In this document: in pieces, positions 59,879 to 64,000 of the stretch
Layout of the letters: each line of letters begins with the position of its first letter
Position numbering within the stretch: the first letter of the stretch is position 1
DNA from: Bidens hawaiensis
Lineage: Eukaryota; Streptophyta; Magnoliopsida; Asterales; Asteraceae
Direction of reading: 5' to 3'
Assembly (NCBI GenBank): GCA_021521415.1
Contig: JAIQDT010001138.1
Span: 372,001-436,000, forward strand
Length of the DNA stretch: 64,000 nt
Made by a program: the position numbers and the translations under genes
The notes under the pieces: generated by a model
What the model saw: the letters and a program-made list of their open reading frames with translations, nothing else
What the model was told of the DNA's origin: nothing
Database searches by the model: none

Positions 59879-60510
59879 CTTCCCTAAGCTCTTCTTGGTT
59901 TTGATGAATCGATCACAAGAACTGGGATTTAGGGATTTCTCGATCTATTTCTTGATTTAGGTGGGGGAGAGAGAGAGAGAAACTGAAACTTTGGTGAGGT
60001 TTGAATTTCAAGACCTGGAGTGGACTTCAAATGGTTTTATGAGATTAGGGTTATTTGAATTTTGATGATGATGAAGATCATCAAATCTCTATCTCATTAT
60101 TATTATTATTATTATTATTAAAAAAATATTATTAATTTATTTTTATTGTTAAGTACAATGACAACTTTACCCTTAACCATTAACAGTCAACGCTTGGTCA
60201 ACTGACGAAAGGAGACAAAAAAACCCGCCCGAGAAATGCAATGGTCCAAAGTTCGAAAAATCTTTTTCAGGGGTTAACCCATCTCGCGACGATATAAAAC
60301 AGGGAGACAAAATGCAGATTTCTCTTTTATTATTAATAAAAGTGACGGTGATAGTTTTCACCGTCCGGGGTTTTTTGTGCCGGAGATTATCATAATCAAG
60401 GGCTTTTTCCCTCGTAATCACATCATTGTGTTAAATCATTTTACCATTAAGCACCCCACCTCACGCACTAATTTGATCAAAAGTTAATTTGCTAATTTTT
60501 GACCGAAACA

Positions 60511-60632
60511 ATTACATATTTATCCATTTTAATAAAACAAACTTATTAGTTGACTAATTTACCCTTATTTTTATTAAATTACCCTAAAATCTAAAATCAA
60601 TATTTAACTAATACATCAAACAACAAAATCAG
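60511..60632. other. Short spacer between the Tat and Harbinger elements
   Basis: AT-rich, no feature. Confidence 0.5.
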
Positions 60633-60635
60633 TTA

Positions 60636-62485
60636 GACCCCACGCTATGGGGCGCGGTGGGGTGGAAATTTTGAGCGCCTTGGGCGCTGAACACCGCCGT
60701 GAGGCGCGGTCCAACCCAGGGCGCGGCTGGTTAGGGCGTTCCAACGGCCGGCGCGGTGTGTGAAAAAATGTGGGCCCCCTCCCCTTCAACGGCTCTTTTG
60801 ACCGTTATATATATCACCCAAACTAAACCATTTTCAATCTTTATTTTTTACAAAATTCTCCCAAAAAAATGTCTTCTGATTCATCTTCGACACCCGACTT
60901 CTACCCCGATCCTGACTTTATTTCAGACTCGGATTCAGGGGATGAGGTAATATTTAGTGCTTTTCTAGATGTTGCCCGAGTCTTAGTTGAGCATAGCAAA
61001 AGCTCACAGCCGCAAACAAGACGTCCTCATCGACAACGGGATCGTGTCGGTGCTCATGAACGGTTAATACAAGATTATTTTTCGCCGGACGCGACTTTTG
61101 ATTCGGAACAATTCCAGCGGAGTTTTCGGATGAGTCGCCAACTTTTTTACGAATTGTTGGTGATTTAGAACGCGATTATGCTTTTTTCCAACAACGTGAT
61201 GACGCCAGAGGTATGTCGGGTTATTCTCCATTGCAAAAATGCACGGCGACGATTCGTCAACTCGCGTATGGGACCGCGAGCGACGCCATGGAAGAGTATT
61301 TACAAATGTCGGAGACAGTGGCTCGTGAAGCCCTTCACACGTTTTGCGAATGTGAGTATTATCATTTTTAATATGTATTTATAAATCCTCTCATTTTAAA
61401 TGCAAAATTAATAAACTGACGTTAAAAATTAATATTAGGTATTCCTCAACTATATCATAAAAATATTTGAGGAAGCCGACTCAAACCGACATACAAAAAA
61501 TATACGAGGTGCATGAACAGAGGCACGGTTTTCCTAGGATGCTTGGTAGTCTTGATTGCACACATTGGGCTTGGGAAGCCTGCCCAGTTGCTTGGCAAGG
61601 TCAATATCATCGGTGTGATCATGATGGACAAACAATTATCCTTGAGGCTGTTGCATCATTTGATCTTTGGATATGGCATGCGTTCTTTGGGATGCCCGGC
61701 GTAAACAATGATATAGCTGTGATAAATGCGTCTCCTCTTTTTGACCGTCTCGTGAACGGGGTTGGACCCGACACCTCATTTACCACGAATGGTGTCAACT
61801 ACGAATACGGATATTATTTAGTCGGCGGCATTTATCCGGATTGGGCCACGTTGGTTCATAGCTTTACGTGCCCGACTGATGATAAACAAAAATATTACAA
61901 GAAAAAACACGAGTCGGCCAGAAAGGACATCGAAAGGGCATTCGAGGTATTAAAGAGACGTTGGTCTATAGTTAGACATCCGGCTCGTATTCAGCACATG
62001 GATAAGTTAAGAAATGTAATGTACACTTGTATTATCTTGAATAATATGATACTGGAGGACTCGGGTAGAGCAATATGTCAAGGCGAGTACGACGATGCGC
62101 CGGATCCGATGACAACACTAAACGAAGATGAGAGATTTGCTATTTTATTAAGAACACGAAAAAAGGAAACGAATTTCAATCTTCGAGAGGATTTGATTGA
62201 ACATATTCGGAGAAACAAACAAGAAAACAACGACGACGACGACTAAAAATAGATTCTTTTTTATGTGTATGTTTTTAATTTTAATTTAGTTTGTATTTGA
62301 TAATTATTGTATTTAATCAATTTGTTGGTTTATTAAATTAAAAAAAAAAATAAATTAAGGGGCTTCGAAGCCCCCGCACCATAGAGGGGCATATTTGGAG
62401 TGGGGCTTTGAAGCCCCCAGTGCCCACGTGGCTTTGACGTGGCACTTGGGAGGGGCTTCGAAGCCCCTCACCATAGAGGGTGGTC
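60636..62485 (+). mobile_element. PIF/Harbinger element carrying only the transposase, 1850 bp
   Basis: TTA on both sides (60633-60635, 62486-62488). The left end gaccccacgctatgg and the right end ccatagagggtggtc are imperfect inverted repeats resembling those of the Myb-only element at 3746-5592. The interior has the transposase gene, short flanks and no Myb-like gene. A gaagccccnnnaccatagaggg module stands twice near the right end (62365-62395, 62455-62480). Confidence 0.85.
60869..62246 (+). pseudogene. PIF/Harbinger DDE transposase, two frameshifts
   Basis: Cut-and-paste transposase of the HARBI1/ALP1-like family. The ATG at 60869 gives an acidic/Ser-rich N-terminus (MSSDSSSTPDFYPDPDF). 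Family blocks follow: ERLIQDYFSPDATFDSEQF and RMSRQLFYE; after a frame change near 61155, GDLERDYAFFQQRDDARG and LQKCTATIRQLAYGTASDAM; an intron at about 61350-61438; a second frame change near 61470; then LRKPTQTDIQKIYEVHEQRH. The acidic residues of the DDE triad are visible in LGSLDCTHW, GMPGVNNDI and IERAFEVLKRRW. The last frame (61467-62246, ending in an Asp tract) is fully open. Without both shifts it would be complete. Confidence 0.9.
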
Positions 62486-62488
62486 TTA

Positions 62489-62517
62489 TCCCCATAAAAA
62501 ATTCAACCTCCCACTTC
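62489..62517. other. Spacer next to the Harbinger element
   Basis: No feature. Confidence 0.4.
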
Positions 62518-62646
62518 CGGATTCACCACCATTGATCCCGTTCTGGCCAAGCTCCTCCCGGATCCACCACCATTAATCTCGTTCCGTCCAAGCTCCTCCT
62601 GGATCCACCACCATTAATCCCATTCCGGCCAAGCTCCACCCGAATC
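62518..62646. repeat. Tandem repeat, three units of about 44 bp
   Basis: Units begin ggattcaccaccattgatcc, ggatccaccaccattaatct and ggatccaccaccattaatcc and continue with cggccaagctcc-type sequence. The Gly/Arg-rich minus-strand frame is this repeat translated. Confidence 0.8.
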
Positions 62647-64000
62647 CGAGTGGTGATTGAGGATAAAAATTGCATGTGGCGGCAACAAAATACTGGAAAA
62701 CCCACCTTGTAATCGTCTTTCCGATGAGTCATTCCAGATTTGGTGAAGACGGTTTCAGATTTGGTTGACAGTGCTAAGATGGTGGAGAAATGGTGAGGTC
62801 GTTTATGGAGTTCGTCGGAAAATGATGATTAGTGCCGGTAGAAGGTCGCCGGAAAATGATGAAAGGTGATGGTTGGTCGGCGGCGGCGGCGGCTCTGGTC
62901 TGACAAACGGTGATTGGGGTTATGGAAGAAGATATATGTTAGGTGATTGGGGTTTTTTGTTATATATTTAATTTATTATAAGGATAGATAGGTAATTTTA
63001 TATGAAAAGGGGAAATATGTAATATGATATTTGGGGTTGGGGATATATGTAATTAAGGGTATTTAGTCTGGGGAAATATGTAAAAACTCCATTAATCAAT
63101 ACAACATCAAATATAGTATACAAATATTTTTTTTTATTAATTTGTGATTTATTACAATAGTGTTACTTTTGTAATTGTTATGTAAAATGAACAACTTGTT
63201 AATAATATATTAATTTTGGCAAATTGGATTAAAATAATCCCACCTTTTATTTATTGGCCAATAATAATCCTATTTGAGTTATTTTCTCTAGTAGTCCCAC
63301 ATTTTTCATCTTTTATATTTTAGTATAATGCTGACGAGGTGTTGGCAATTAAAAGTCCCACCTACTAATTTCTTGATTATCTGACTTTTATTAATTGGAT
63401 TTGTTCAAATCCGACACTAAATCAATGCATATCTAACGTAAGTGTTCTGCCACTATGAAATCTGGAACCCGGCCGTTGTGAAAGAACATAAGCCATGATG
63501 CAATTCGGTGCCTATCAAACAGGTACGACACTGATGTAAGAAATTGGTGAATTTCGAGTGCTCTAGACTCGAAGACAGAACGATCCACCGTGTTAGTTCA
63601 CCCAATTGCTTGTGCCGCGAGTGATGAATCAATTTGGGTATTGTTCTTCGCCCTATGTTTCATCATCAGCAGCACTAGGGTTTTGTGAACTCCAATTACG
63701 ATGGTGACAGTCGTGTTCATCAGTGGTTTAGCGTGAGTGACGGTGGTGCTCTTCGGAAGGGGGAACTTAGTTTTTCAGCTACTCTTCGTATTGCAACTAG
63801 TTCATGGTTACAATAAAGTTGTTCATTGGTGTCAAATCTAAAATATTGGGGTTCTTTGATCGATATGAGGCAATCTAAGAGGATGAACTCATCTGGTTCA
63901 AATTTGGAGTTCCATGCTCTATATTTTGTTGCAGATGTTGAATTAGGGCTTTAATTAATCATCTAGAGTTAAATGGGGTGATGAAATCCACATAATATGG
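62647..64000. other. Terminal spacer with small repeats
   Basis: A cggcggcgg run at about 62879-62891 and a ggggaaatatgtaa-type repeat at 63006-63085 are present. Sequence around 63225-63300 (ggattaaaataatcccacc) resembles Mutator-type MITE termini, but its partner would lie beyond the window. No gene recognised. Confidence 0.45.

Larger units (their letters stand above)
58907..60324. mobile_element. Pack-MULE (gene-capturing Mutator-like element), 1418 bp
   Basis: Perfect 9-bp target duplication ttttattat at 58898-58906 and 60325-60333. Terminal inverted repeats of about 135 bp begin gagaaatctgcattttgtct on both sides with few mismatches; shared inner words include gatgggttaacccctgaaaa and cgtcagttgacc. 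It lacks a transposase. The interior holds a + strand MinD fragment and a minus-strand leader/exon-like fragment, which makes it a Pack-MULE. Confidence 0.88.
48472..60510 (+). mobile_element. Tat-type Ty3/gypsy LTR retrotransposon, decayed
   Basis: Order: 5' LTR, primer-binding site, gag, pol (RT, RNase H, extra RNase H, integrase), long 3' region with minisatellites, an antisense reading frame, polypurine tract, and 3' LTR interrupted by a Pack-MULE. The duplicated RNase H (FTDGAS, TNNEAEYEALIAGL) and the antisense ORF before the 3' LTR are marks of the Tat lineage. Net length without the insertion is about 10.6 kb. Flanks differ (agagg versus attac), so no target duplication remains. Confidence 0.85.
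58496..60510 (+). repeat. 3' LTR of the Tat element, split by a Pack-MULE
   Basis: Starts tgttgggtctag at 58496 and ends tgaccgaaaca at 60510. The LTR proper is 58496-58906 and 60334-60510. A TATA-like ttatataaac lies at about 58780. The hairpin acggtga..tcaccgt with its following cggggttttttgtg (60345-60380) is shared with the 5' LTR; most of the rest is not alignable by eye. Confidence 0.7.

Noticed and set aside
59626..59904. 92-codon + frame in the Pack-MULE
   Set aside because: It is out of phase with the MinD codons; the meaningful frame is the one giving SGKGGVGKTTTT.

Overview
The window is nuclear DNA of a flowering plant: introns with GT..AG borders, two long multi-exon genes, AT-rich spacers and dense transposable elements of plant families (Tat-type Ty3/gypsy, PIF/Harbinger, Mutator-like, a tRNA-derived SINE, a LINE remnant). 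The style of the Harbinger and Tat proteins suggests an asterid, probably Asteraceae. That placement is an inference from remembered family resemblance, not a search result.

Two host genes stand out, both on the + strand. At 6867-10500 is a nine-exon AP2-family transcription factor of the At2g41710 type, including the 9-base micro-exon of this family. At 22576-32628 is a 38-exon full-size ABCA1-type ABC transporter (At2g41700 type). In Arabidopsis the two are adjacent loci, so the pair looks like retained ancient gene order, here pushed about 12 kb apart by transposons. The ABCA1 gene keeps both ATP-binding cassettes but has one frameshift near 31,980, behind the second cassette.

Region by region. 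1-6866: AT-rich spacer, a 121-bp tandem repeat, a Tourist-like MITE and a Harbinger element that carries only the Myb-like gene. 10.5-22.5 kb: spacer with a GGT-rich Tourist-like element, a SINE with a 14-bp target duplication, two Mutator-type elements with 9-bp target duplications, a minus-strand LTR fragment and a second Myb-only Harbinger element. 32.6-36.2 kb: ABCA1 3' flank, then a Mutator transposase pseudogene cut off by an LTR retrotransposon. 36.2-48.1 kb: an LTR-internal-LTR-internal-LTR tandem array of a non-coding gypsy-like element on the minus strand; its middle LTR is a visible crossover product. 48.15-48.47 kb: LINE reverse-transcriptase tail. 48.47-60.51 kb: a decayed Tat retrotransposon (gag, pol without protease, 3' minisatellites, antisense ORF). 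Its 3' LTR is split by a 1.4-kb Pack-MULE that carries a fragment of the plastid-division gene MinD. 60.64-62.49 kb: a Harbinger element that carries only the transposase. The rest is spacer with small repeats.

The two host genes have no evident functional link; one is a nuclear regulator and the other a membrane transporter. The most notable signals are the MinD Pack-MULE, the crossover-built retrotransposon array, the complementary one-gene Harbinger elements and the ABCA1 frameshift.
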